A stretch of 64,000 nucleotides of DNA from Echinicola strongylocentroti (GCF_003260975.1 NZ_CP030041.1:4033501-4097500); one strand, 5' to 3'; positions 44,272-53,343 are shown, numbered from the stretch's first letter. Translations and numbers: made by a program. The notes: generated by a model not told the origin, from the sequence alone.

Positions 44272-46056
44272 ATGTTAACGATTTTAATTTCACTAGTAAG
44301 CTTTCTTGGTTTTTCAGCTCCTCAGTCATCGAGTGCTGACACCGTTTATTTCCGTGTCAACCAGTTGGGCTATCTGCCTGAAGATGCCAAAAGTGCCGTG
44401 GTGTTTAGCCGAGAAACCATCAGCGAGCGTGTTCAGCTCATTGGTGTGGAGACAGGAGAGGTGCAGCTTGAAATCAAACCGCAAAAAACCAAAAATGAAG
44501 GTTGGGGAGCGTTTGATTATGCTACTGTAGATTTTTCATCCGTGGAGAAAGAGGGCGACTATTATTTACAAACAAAACGCTCAAAATTCAGGTCCCCGTC
44601 TTTCCAAATTAATCAAAATGCCTATGCCCATCAGCAAGAGACCCTGTTGGGATTTATGCGGCAGCAGCGGTGCGGCTATAATCCCACCTTGGATATGGTC
44701 TGTCACCAGCGTGATGGGCGGGCGTTTTTTGGGCCGATGCCCGACAGCACTTTTGTAGATGCCAGTGGAGGTTGGCACGATGCAGGAGACCAATTGAAAT
44801 ACTTGATCACTTCCAGTTATGCCACAGCCCATATGCTGATGACCTATGAAATGTACCCAAGCCGCTTTCAGGACAGGGTGAATGCCTTGGGTCAAAAAGG
44901 CTCCAATGGTATTCCTGACATCTTGGATGAGGCAAAATGGGGGCTGGACTGGATATTAAAAATGCACCCAGAGCCAGATCAGCTGTTTCACCAAGTAGCC
45001 GATGACCGTGATCATAAAGGCTACAAAATCCCCGATCAGGACAATTCCGATTATGGCTGGGGAGCCAACAGTTACCGGCCGGTTTATTTTGCCACTGGGG
45101 AGCCACAAGGTTTGCAAAAGTACAAGAGCGAAGCAACAGGCGTGGCCAATTTGGCAGGCAGGTGTGCTGCGGCAATGGCCTTGGCTGCTAGGATATGGGG
45201 GGAGGATTTGGAGGATCCGGTTTTAGCAGAAAAATACCGAAAGGCGGCATTGAGCCTTTATGCCTTGGGCAGAGAGCAAGAAGGCTACCAGCAGGGCAAT
45301 TCCTATAGCGCTCCCTACCGGTACAATGAATCCACTTGGGCCGATGATATGGAATGGGGAGCAGCAGAACTATTCAAGACCACTGGTGATGGAGACTATT
45401 TGGCACAAGCCAAGGACTATGCCCTTAAGAGTAACACAGCAGATTCATGGACCATGGTGGATTCGGCGGATCATTACCGCTTGTATCCTTTTATCAATAT
45501 GGGGCATTTTGTCCTTCATGATTTGGTGGATGACGACTTTCAGAAGCAATTGGAAAGCTATTACCAAGCGGGAATAGAATACACCCTTAAGCTGGCCCAT
45601 AAAAATCCTTTTCAGGTGGGAGTGCCTTTTATCTGGTGCTCCAATAACCTGATGACAGGCCTGATCACCCAGATGATATTATACCAGAAAATGACCGGGA
45701 GCGATCAATACAGTGGTTATTTGGCACAACAAAGGGATTGGTTGTTTGGGCGGAACCCTTGGGGGACGTCCATGTTTACCGGAATGCCCGCCCATGGAGA
45801 ATCTCCTGAGGCGGTACACACGAGCTTATATGTTTTGTTAGGGTTGAAGATCCCGGGAGGATTGGTAGATGGGCCGGTTTATACGACCATTTACAGCAAT
45901 CTTCTCGGGCTTCATTTGCAGGAACCGGATGAATTTGCCGAATTTCAGAACGAGAAAGTGGTGTACCATGATGATTCGGGAGATTACAGCACCAATGAAC
46001 CCACGATGGACGGTACTGCCGGAGCGATCCTGATGATGACGCATTGGGCTAAATGA
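44272..46056 (+). CDS. GH9 glycoside hydrolase with N-terminal Ig-like domain
   Basis: A 594-residue secreted enzyme with a short signal peptide (about residues 1-22). A CelD_N Ig-like domain follows (VNQLGYLPEDAKSAV), and then the GH9 alpha barrel. The catalytic bases lie in GGWHDAGDQ (Asp170 and Asp173) and the acid in STNEPTMDG (Glu576). GH9 includes cellulases and exo-beta-D-glucosaminidases. Next to a deacetylase and muramyl enzymes, a glucosaminidase role is attractive but unproven. It is the last gene of the susCD string before a 244-bp gap. Confidence 0.88.
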   Translation: MLTILISLVSFLGFSAPQSSSADTVYFRVNQLGYLPEDAKSAVVFSRETISERVQLIGVETGEVQLEIKPQKTKNEGWGAFDYATVDFSSVEKEGDYYLQTKRSKFRSPSFQINQNAYAHQQETLLGFMRQQRCGYNPTLDMVCHQRDGRAFFGPMPDSTFVDASGGWHDAGDQLKYLITSSYATAHMLMTYEMYPSRFQDRVNALGQKGSNGIPDILDEAKWGLDWILKMHPEPDQLFHQVADDRDHKGYKIPDQDNSDYGWGANSYRPVYFATGEPQGLQKYKSEATGVANLAGRCAAAMALAARIWGEDLEDPVLAEKYRKAALSLYALGREQEGYQQGNSYSAPYRYNESTWADDMEWGAAELFKTTGDGDYLAQAKDYALKSNTADSWTMVDSADHYRLYPFINMGHFVLHDLVDDDFQKQLESYYQAGIEYTLKLAHKNPFQVGVPFIWCSNNLMTGLITQMILYQKMTGSDQYSGYLAQQRDWLFGRNPWGTSMFTGMPAHGESPEAVHTSLYVLLGLKIPGGLVDGPVYTTIYSNLLGLHLQEPDEFAEFQNEKVVYHDDSGDYSTNEPTMDGTAGAILMMTHWAK

Positions 46057-46109
46057 GGTGGTAAGATTGAAAAAATGGAATATTGGGAGATTTTAAAATT
46101 CTTAATTTT

Positions 46110-46174
46110 GATTATAGGCTTTCTTGCCAGTAGATTTTATTTCTCACGGAAGGCACAGAACACCCAGAATGAAT
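46110..46174. repeat. dispersed repeat A, truncated copy 3
   Basis: It matches the first 64 bp of the 262-407 block and then breaks off. A TTCGACTCCGCTCAGGGTGA module follows at about 46198-46217. The remainder of the gap to 46301 holds nothing else recognised. Confidence 0.75.
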
Positions 46175-46300
46175 TATGGGACCTGTGTGTCGCGCTTCGA
46201 CTCCGCTCAGGGTGACACGGTAGGCGGTTTGGATATTCGCCTTCGACTTGCACGGAGTCGATAATTATTAAACAAGAAAAGGACAAATTATACATAAACA

Positions 46301-49252
46301 ATGAACTACCGATTACTAAAAAGCGGGTTGATGGTACTGGCCATGGTCAGTGGGCTGAGTATGGTCAATGCCCAGTCCGATGGTACGGACAGTAAAATCC
46401 CATTTTTGCAACAGAAAAGCACTTGGGCAGATTCTGTGTTCAAGACCATGAGCGAGGAAGAGCGCATTGCACAGCTCATCATGATTCCCGTTTACTCCAA
46501 TAGGGACAAGGCGTATGAGGACTCCATTGCCCAGTTGGTGGAGCAATATAAAGTGGGCGGCCTGATCTTTTTTCAGGGAGGTCCCGGCAGGCAGGCCAGC
46601 ATGACGAATCGGTACCAACAGATCAGCAATGTACCTCTGATGGTCTCCATAGATGCCGAATGGGGGCTTGGCATGCGGCTGGACAGCACGATGAGTTTTC
46701 CTTATCAAATGGCCCTTGGAGGCATAGCGGATGAGCAGCTAATCCATGAAATGGGAGCCGAGATCGCCCGTCAATGCAAGCGCATCGGTGTCAATGTAAA
46801 CTTCGCCCCAGTGGTGGATATCAATAACAATGCAAATAATCCAGTGATCGGCTTCCGCTCTTTTGGAGAGGACAAGGAAGAGGTCACTTCCAAGGCCATG
46901 GCCTATATGAAGGGAATGCAGGACGAGCACGTGCTGGCCAATGCCAAGCACTTTCCCGGACATGGAGATACCGACGTGGATTCCCATGTTGGCCTTCCGT
47001 TGATCAGCTTTTCGAGGGAGCGGTTGGAAAGCACCGAGCTCTATCCATTCAGAAAATTGATGAACAACGGGCTTGGCAGCGTGATGGTGGCGCATATGAG
47101 CATCCCCGTGCTGGATGATACGCCCAATTTGGCCTCGACCCTTTCCAAGCCGATTGTGACGGATTTGCTAAAAGGAGAGATGGGCTATGAAGGACTGGTG
47201 TTTACCGATGCGCTGAACATGCAAGGGGTGGCAAAATTCTATCCTCCCGGAATCGTCGATGTGAAGGCGTTGCTAGCGGGGAATGATATGCTGCTGAACA
47301 CCATGGACGTGAAAACCACCATCGTGGAAGTAAAGAAGGCCATAGCAAATGGTGAAATCACCCAAGAAGAGGTAGACAAACGTGTGATGAAAGTGTTGCG
47401 CGCAAAGGATTGGCAAGGCCTGAGTGATTGGCAGCCCGTAGCTATGGAGGGAATCCACGAAGACTTGAACAGTTCCAAAGCAAAATACCTGAACCGACAG
47501 CTAGTGGAGGCCTCCATTACGCTATTAAGAAATGAAGAGGAAATACTGCCCATAAAAAAACTTGCTGATGAAAAGCTCGCCTATGTGGCCCTTGGTACTG
47601 ATGAGGAGACCACCTTTCAACGAGGCCTCAGCCGCTACGTGGAGGCCGACCATTTTTTTGTATCGAAGGAAACTTCTTTGTCAGCGCTTGAGGGTTTGCT
47701 CGAAGAGCTCCAAGGCTATTCCAAAGTGATCGTAGGGGTGCATCATTTGGGGCTGAAAGCCAGTGTGAAGAACTTCGGTATTACTGCTGAAATGAATGTA
47801 ATGTTGAAAAAGCTGATCGCCGCCCAGCCGACAGTGGTGGCTGTCTTTGGCAATGTTTACAGCTTGGATAAGTTGGAGGATCTGGAGAAGGCGTCTGCGG
47901 TGATCGCTGCTTATCAGGAGTCGGAGCTGACCCAAGATGTGGCCTCCCAGCTTGTCTTCGGTGGAGTAGGCGCCAAAGGAAAATTGCCTGTGACCATCAA
48001 TCGTCATTTTGCTATTGGCGACGGGCTAACCACTGCAGGAGGTTTTCGTTTTTCCTATGTAGAGCCTGAGGCAGTCGGTATAGCAAGGCAGGACCTGGAC
48101 AGCATCCAAGGATTGGTGGAGCAGGCCATAGCCGAAAAGGCCATTCCCGGAGCTTCTGTATTGGTGGCCAAGGATGGTAAGGTCTTTTACCAACAGGCGT
48201 TTGGTCATCATACTTACGAGGAGAATGTGCCAGTGCAAATCACCGATCTCTATGACCTTGCTTCTGTGACAAAAATCAGTACTTCCCTTGCGGCGTTGAT
48301 GGAATTACATGGCGAAGGGAAGTTTGATGAAAATAATACGCTTGGTGATTACCTCCCCATGGCGAGGGGAACCAATAAAGAAAACTTGGTTTACAAAGAT
48401 ATTCTGACCCATCAGGCTGGGCTGACCTCTTGGATTGCATTTTGGAAAAATACCGTGAGGAAAAATGGTTCTTTCAAGTGGTTTACTTTTAAGGACCACC
48501 AAAGCAAGCGGTTTCCCATCAAGGTGGCCGATAATCTTTACATCCACCGACACTATGCGGACAAGATCTATAAGGAAATCATGAAGTCCCCTGTTAGCTC
48601 AGAAAAGGAATACGTCTACAGTGATCTTTCTTTTATCCTGGCTCCTAAAGTGGTGGAAAATATTACGGGTATGCCCTTTATTGATTACTTGAATGAAACG
48701 ATCTATGATCATCTCGGAGCAAGTACCTTGACCTTTAACCCCTATCAAAACTATCCTGTGGACAGGGTAGTACCTACGGAATATGACAGTCTTTTTAGGC
48801 GGCAATTGCTGCATGGGACCGTTCATGATGAGGGAGCGGCGATGTTGGGAGGAATCAGCGGTCATGCCGGGCTTTTTGGTGATGCCAATGACCTGGCCAA
48901 GCTGATGCAGCTGTACCTGAATGATGGTGAGTATGCCGGAGAAACGTTGATCAAAGGGAATACGGTAAGTGAATTTGGGAAATGCCAGTTTTGCCCTGAA
49001 AACTACCGTGCATTGGGATTTGACCGTCCGCGGAAGCCGGGTGATCCCAATGGTAATTCAGCGCCCAGCGCACCAGCGAGCAGCTTTGGCCATACAGGTT
49101 TTACGGGTACGTACGCTTGGGTGGATCCCGAAAACCGGTTGGTCTATATCTTCCTTTCCAATAGGGTCAATCCGACGAGGGAAAATACCCGGCTTTACCA
49201 GCTGAACACCCGTACCAATGTGCTGGAAGTGGTGTACCAGGCGATGAAGTGA
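46301..49252 (+). CDS. NagZ-type GH3 beta-N-acetylglucosaminidase fused to an AmiE/beta-lactamase-fold domain
   Basis: A secreted 983-residue fusion with a signal peptide ending VNAQ. Residues 35-375 are a GH3 barrel of NagZ type, with KHFPGHGDTDVDSH (216-229), the NagZ signature whose final His acts as general acid, and nucleophile Asp303 in FTDALNM. Residues 390-575 form the second GH3 domain. Residues about 595-983 are a serine beta-lactamase-fold hydrolase with SVTK (655-658), YSD (773-775) and HTG (931-933). In Bacillus subtilis NagZ and the serine-type AmiE (YbbE) are separate neighbouring genes of the murein recycling operon. Here one chain should remove terminal GlcNAc and act on a muropeptide bond. 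NamZ, the third partner there, is encoded 2.3 kb downstream. Confidence 0.9.
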   Translation: MNYRLLKSGLMVLAMVSGLSMVNAQSDGTDSKIPFLQQKSTWADSVFKTMSEEERIAQLIMIPVYSNRDKAYEDSIAQLVEQYKVGGLIFFQGGPGRQASMTNRYQQISNVPLMVSIDAEWGLGMRLDSTMSFPYQMALGGIADEQLIHEMGAEIARQCKRIGVNVNFAPVVDINNNANNPVIGFRSFGEDKEEVTSKAMAYMKGMQDEHVLANAKHFPGHGDTDVDSHVGLPLISFSRERLESTELYPFRKLMNNGLGSVMVAHMSIPVLDDTPNLASTLSKPIVTDLLKGEMGYEGLVFTDALNMQGVAKFYPPGIVDVKALLAGNDMLLNTMDVKTTIVEVKKAIANGEITQEEVDKRVMKVLRAKDWQGLSDWQPVAMEGIHEDLNSSKAKYLNRQLVEASITLLRNEEEILPIKKLADEKLAYVALGTDEETTFQRGLSRYVEADHFFVSKETSLSALEGLLEELQGYSKVIVGVHHLGLKASVKNFGITAEMNVMLKKLIAAQPTVVAVFGNVYSLDKLEDLEKASAVIAAYQESELTQDVASQLVFGGVGAKGKLPVTINRHFAIGDGLTTAGGFRFSYVEPEAVGIARQDLDSIQGLVEQAIAEKAIPGASVLVAKDGKVFYQQAFGHHTYEENVPVQITDLYDLASVTKISTSLAALMELHGEGKFDENNTLGDYLPMARGTNKENLVYKDILTHQAGLTSWIAFWKNTVRKNGSFKWFTFKDHQSKRFPIKVADNLYIHRHYADKIYKEIMKSPVSSEKEYVYSDLSFILAPKVVENITGMPFIDYLNETIYDHLGASTLTFNPYQNYPVDRVVPTEYDSLFRRQLLHGTVHDEGAAMLGGISGHAGLFGDANDLAKLMQLYLNDGEYAGETLIKGNTVSEFGKCQFCPENYRALGFDRPRKPGDPNGNSAPSAPASSFGHTGFTGTYAWVDPENRLVYIFLSNRVNPTRENTRLYQLNTRTNVLEVVYQAMK

Positions 49253-49260
49253 GTGGGGAG

Positions 49261-49442
49261 TATTGAGACTTGAGATGTGAGACTTGAGACAATTGTATAT
49301 CGAATTCTTGCCCGTGGCGGGCAGGTTAGGAGGGATTACTGGGTTGTGCTGGGGCTTTGCCCCATCACTGCGAAGTTTTGGGTTGCTGACTCTATTAAAC
49401 TGTTCCTAACTCCTGTCCTGAGCAAGTGGAAGGGTGAAGTCA
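49261..49442 (+). repeat. dispersed repeat C, copy 2
   Basis: A microsatellite-like TTGAGACTTGAGATGTGAGA start, then the 102-bp core at 49341-49442 matching 33722-33823. Confidence 0.75.
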
Positions 49443-49467
49443 ATATGTCGCGAGAATAAATAACTTA

Positions 49468-49637
49468 AACCCGGAATATGCATTAGCCTATCTGTTGCGA
49501 CCTGAAACTGCTTCAAAATCAGCCGTTTCACTTTAGTTTTCGGCACAACCGTAGCGGTGCTACGCTAATGCCTCCAAACTAACTGATTTTCTTGCAATTT
49601 CAGCTCTCACTACGATTCCTAATGCATAATCCGGGTT
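49468..49637 (+). repeat. MITE-like repeat B, full copy 4
   Basis: A 170-bp element whose 55-bp ends (49468-49522 and 49583-49637) are imperfect inverted copies, with about 40 of 55 positions matching by eye. Ends read AACCCGG...CCGGGTT. It ends 27 bp before the next start codon and encodes nothing. Confidence 0.85.
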
Positions 49638-49664
49638 AAATAACCAATAACCATTAACTAAGCT

Positions 49665-51500
49665 ATGAAAAATTTACTGGCATTGCTTCTCGTGATGCAG
49701 TTCGGGGCAGTCTTTGGCCAACACTTTAAGTTTGCCTTTGTGACGGACACCCATATTGGCTCGCCCAATGGCGCTGCAGAGGAGGATTTGGAGAGAACGG
49801 TGGAGGATATTAATGCGCAAAGCAACTTGGAATTTGTACTGCTCACCGGAGATATTACGGAGATGGGTACGGATGAAGAAATAGCGCGTGCAAAAGACAT
49901 TATTACCAAGCTGAACATTCCGTTTTATGTCATTCCCGGCAACCATGATACCGGCTGGTCTGAATCAGGCGGGGTGAGTTTTATCAAGGCTTTTGGGTAT
50001 GATAAGTTTGTGTTTGAGCACGAGGGATACAAGTTTATCGGGACAGCTTCTGGGCCTTATGTGCGCATGTCTGATGGGCACATCCCGAGGGATGCGGTGG
50101 TGTGGATGGACTCGGTATTAGCGGCCACGCCAAAAGACCAACGGATCATCAATGTGAACCATTACCCTTTGGACAATAGCCTGGACAATTGGTTTGAACT
50201 TACGGACAGGTTGAAGCAATACAATACGCAGTTTTCAATCTGCGGACATGGTCACCGTAACAAACCTTATGACTTTGAAGGTATCCCCGGGGTGATGGGA
50301 AGGTCAAACCTGCGTGCAAAAGATGAAGTAGGCGGATATAATATCGTTACCATCACGCAGGATACCGCTTATTTTGCAGAGCGTACGCCCGGGGTGAAGA
50401 CGGACGAACCATGGCGAAAAGTAGCACTAGGAGAGCGAAATTACCCATCCGATACGGCTTATGAAAGACCTGATTTTAGCCAGAATCACCAGTATGACCA
50501 AGTGACCGCAAAGTGGAGCTATCACTCCGATGCCAATGTGATCTCTACCCCCGTGGAAGCAAAGGGAAAAGTGGTTTTCGGGAACAGCGTAGGAAAAGTA
50601 GAAGCGCTGTCCACCCAAACGGGGGAGGTGCTCTGGGATTTTCAGACAGGTGCAGGGATATTTTCTTCTCCAGCAGTCCATGATGATTTGGTGATGTTGG
50701 GGTCAGGTGATGGGAATATCTATGCGCTGGACTTGAACAGCGGCGAGTTGGTATGGAAGACGCCAACGGGAGCTTCCGTTTTGGGGTCTCCCATTGTCCA
50801 TAATGAGGTGGTTTATATTGGTGGCAGTGACGGTAAATTCCGCGCTTTGGATGCTACGGATGGGAATGTGTTATGGGAGTTTGCTGGACTGGAAGGGCCC
50901 GTGGTGAGCAAGCCGCTGCTGTATGAGGGGAAGGTGTATTTTGGGGCATGGGATAAGCACTTATATGCCTTGGAGAGTGATAGTGGAGAGCTGGCCTGGA
51001 AGTGGGACAATGGTTCTGCCAACCGGATGTATTCACCAGCGATGTGTATCCCCGTGGCCCATAAAGGAGTAGTGTATATAGTGGCGCCAGATAGGTACAT
51101 GACAGCACTGGATGCGGGCACAGGAGCTGAGCTATGGAGGAGTAACGAGGCCACTGTAAGGGAATCGATTGGTATCTCCGCAGATGGAAAGTGGGTGTAT
51201 GGGAAAACGATGAACGATGAAATTGTGGCTTTTGAGACAGGGCAAGAAGCAGCCAAACTTGCATGGCGGATGGACTGTGGCTTTGGCTATGAGCACGTGC
51301 CGTCGATGTTGATAGAGAAAGGTGGGGCAGTTTATTTTGGGACAAAAAACAGCACGGTTTACAGTGTTGACCCAGTTTCCAGAAATATCAATTGGGTACA
51401 CAAAATCGATAATTCCATGGCCAATACAGTGAACGTGATCAGTGATCATTCCCTGATTATAGCGACCATGGACGGTAAGGTGGAGCTATTGGAGTTTTAG
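49665..51500 (+). CDS. secreted metallophosphoesterase fused to a PQQ-like beta-propeller
   Basis: A 611-residue protein with a signal peptide ending VFGQ. The calcineurin-like phosphoesterase has DTH (28-30), GD (62-63), GNHD (92-95) and GHGH (194-197). From about residue 275 to the end it has repeats of the form ALDxxSGExxWxxxTG, typical of PQQ-type quinoprotein propellers. The propeller probably binds glycan or protein rather than PQQ. It sits between the NagZ fusion and NamZ on the same strand, suggesting a role in processing a phosphorylated wall or polymer substrate, which is inference. Confidence 0.88.
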   Translation: MKNLLALLLVMQFGAVFGQHFKFAFVTDTHIGSPNGAAEEDLERTVEDINAQSNLEFVLLTGDITEMGTDEEIARAKDIITKLNIPFYVIPGNHDTGWSESGGVSFIKAFGYDKFVFEHEGYKFIGTASGPYVRMSDGHIPRDAVVWMDSVLAATPKDQRIINVNHYPLDNSLDNWFELTDRLKQYNTQFSICGHGHRNKPYDFEGIPGVMGRSNLRAKDEVGGYNIVTITQDTAYFAERTPGVKTDEPWRKVALGERNYPSDTAYERPDFSQNHQYDQVTAKWSYHSDANVISTPVEAKGKVVFGNSVGKVEALSTQTGEVLWDFQTGAGIFSSPAVHDDLVMLGSGDGNIYALDLNSGELVWKTPTGASVLGSPIVHNEVVYIGGSDGKFRALDATDGNVLWEFAGLEGPVVSKPLLYEGKVYFGAWDKHLYALESDSGELAWKWDNGSANRMYSPAMCIPVAHKGVVYIVAPDRYMTALDAGTGAELWRSNEATVRESIGISADGKWVYGKTMNDEIVAFETGQEAAKLAWRMDCGFGYEHVPSMLIEKGGAVYFGTKNSTVYSVDPVSRNINWVHKIDNSMANTVNVISDHSLIIATMDGKVELLEF

Positions 51501-51556
51501 GTTTTCGTTGGGAAGTTACAGCGAGTTAAACAGTTAACAAATTTAAATTAGAAGGC

Positions 51557-52858
51557 ATGAAAAAATATAGGTTAATGAAAGTGTTGTTGTTTGGTGCAGT
51601 AGTAGGACTGTTTTGCGGTGGCTGTGGCGGTAAAGGGACGGCAGAGAAAGAGAACCAAACAAGTGGCGAGGAGGATCCGTCCACTCGAGTAGTGATTGGG
51701 GCGGAAAGGTTATTGGAACCGGACTTTTTTCCATTGGTAAAGGATAAAAAAGTGGCACTTGTGGCCAATCATACCAGCTTATTGCCAAATGGCAGGCACT
51801 TAGTGGATGTGCTTTATGAAAACAAGGAAGTTGATTTGGCCTTGCTTTTTGGGCCAGAGCACGGGATTCGGGGAGAAGAAGATACACATGTAGCAGATGG
51901 AAAAGATAAAGGTACCGGTCTGCCAGTGGTCTCGCTCTATGGCGAGGTGCGCAAGCCCACTCCTGAAATGCTGGCGGGAATTGATGTGATACTTTTTGAT
52001 ATCCAGGATGTTGGAGCGCGGTTTTATACGTATATCGCCACCATGAACCATGTGCTGGAAGCGGCTGCTGAGCAAGGGATTCCCTACGTAGTGCTGGACA
52101 GACCAAATGCCATTGGAGGTGAATACGTGGATGGGCCAGTGGGTGATAAGCAGCTGGAGCCAGTTGTTGACGTGGACCAGCTTCCTGTGGTGCATGGGAT
52201 GACGGTGGGAGAATTGGCGCAGATGTTCAACCAAGAGCGGGGAAAGGCAGGTATGGCAGAAGCTGATTTGATAGTAGTGGAGATGAAGCACTACGAGCGG
52301 CATATGTGGTATGATGAAACAGGGCTGCCATGGGTAAAGCCCTCCCCAAATATGCTGACGCTGACCACTGCGACACTTTATCCTATGACCTGTCTTTTGG
52401 AAGGAACCAATGTCTCTGAGGCGCGTGGGACCATGTATCCATTTGAGCATATTGGTGCTCCATGGATCGATGGAAAGGCTTTAAGTGATCAGCTTACTGC
52501 TTATGGATTAGCAGGAGTGACGTTTGGGCCAAGCAAGTATGTGCCAGGTAGGGTGGTGGATGGTATTGAGATCTACCCGCCAAAATTCCTTGGAGATACC
52601 TGCAATAGTGCCAGTATTCATGTTACGGACAGGAGTAGCTTTGAATCAGCCAAGGCGGCTGTCTATATGCTGGATGCACTTTTTAAGGGCTATCCAGATC
52701 AATTGGAGTGGAAAGAGAAACGGATGGATGGTTTGTGGAAGACATCGGCTATTCGAGAGCAGATCAAGGAGGGGAGATCACCAGAGGCAATTATTCAGGA
52801 TTGGGAAGAAGGGTTGCGTTATTTTTCTGAGCGAAGGCCCGGTTATCTCCTGTATTAA
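51557..52858 (+). CDS. namZ: DUF1343 exo-beta-N-acetylmuramidase (NamZ, GH171)
   Basis: A 433-residue probable lipoprotein (cysteines at 20 and 23 after the hydrophobic start). DUF1343 motifs are VALVANHTSLLPNG, LFGPEHGIRG (Glu101), SLYGEVRKPTPEML, FDIQDVGARFYTYI and the late PNMLTLTTATLYPMTCLLEGTN region. B. subtilis NamZ, the founder of this family, cuts MurNAc from the non-reducing end of murein chains, complementing NagZ. It lies in the same strand string as the NagZ fusion, completing an exo-acting pair. A terminator follows. Confidence 0.9.
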   Translation: MKKYRLMKVLLFGAVVGLFCGGCGGKGTAEKENQTSGEEDPSTRVVIGAERLLEPDFFPLVKDKKVALVANHTSLLPNGRHLVDVLYENKEVDLALLFGPEHGIRGEEDTHVADGKDKGTGLPVVSLYGEVRKPTPEMLAGIDVILFDIQDVGARFYTYIATMNHVLEAAAEQGIPYVVLDRPNAIGGEYVDGPVGDKQLEPVVDVDQLPVVHGMTVGELAQMFNQERGKAGMAEADLIVVEMKHYERHMWYDETGLPWVKPSPNMLTLTTATLYPMTCLLEGTNVSEARGTMYPFEHIGAPWIDGKALSDQLTAYGLAGVTFGPSKYVPGRVVDGIEIYPPKFLGDTCNSASIHVTDRSSFESAKAAVYMLDALFKGYPDQLEWKEKRMDGLWKTSAIREQIKEGRSPEAIIQDWEEGLRYFSERRPGYLLY

Positions 52859-52910
52859 TTTCGGGATAATCGGCCGATTTTAGTATTCCCAAACGAAATT
52901 CAAACAAAAA

Positions 52911-52937
52911 ACCATGCGAAAGACCGCATGGTTTTTT
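52911..52937 (+). terminator. terminator after namZ
   Basis: An ACCATGCG / CGCATGGT stem, six-base loop and T run, 53 bp after the namZ stop. It marks the end of the carbohydrate locus. Confidence 0.9.
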
Positions 52938-53343
52938 GTTGTTAGAGCTAGGTGGAAATATACCGTAGGAAGTCTTCTTGTCTTATTTTCATATATGAAT
53001 TATTGTTTGTTTACCTGTATTAATTGTTTGTCCCTAATTATTGCTAGTATTTTTACAATTGTTTTTATTAGCTTGTTATTGAAAAATATCAACTTTAAAT
53101 TTAAACTAATTGATATTAACAATGCTATAATTCACCATTTCACTTTTATTTATTGCAAAATAGTTTAGAAACTTAATCTGTGTAAAAATTAAGGTTCTTT
53201 ATAATGTCAGAATGTTCAGTAATAAAACATTCAGTGCGAGCTTTCAGGAGAAAGCAGGTCCTCAATTGGGAGAGTTGTTATAAGCGAATTACCGTTTTAT
53301 GAGATTGATTTTTGCATGTTCAAACTAGAAATTAAAATTATTT
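52938..53343. other. AT-rich gap before the lectin-domain genes
   Basis: This stretch is clearly more AT-rich than the rest of the window and contains no gene I can support. An 84-codon frame begins inside the terminator hairpin and reads as low-complexity hydrophobic residues, so it is rejected. The change of composition together with the unusual genes that follow suggests acquired DNA. Confidence 0.5.

Noticed and set aside
52914..53168. 84-codon frame after namZ
   Set aside because: It starts inside the terminator stem and reads as low-complexity hydrophobic and Asn-rich residues from AT-rich DNA.
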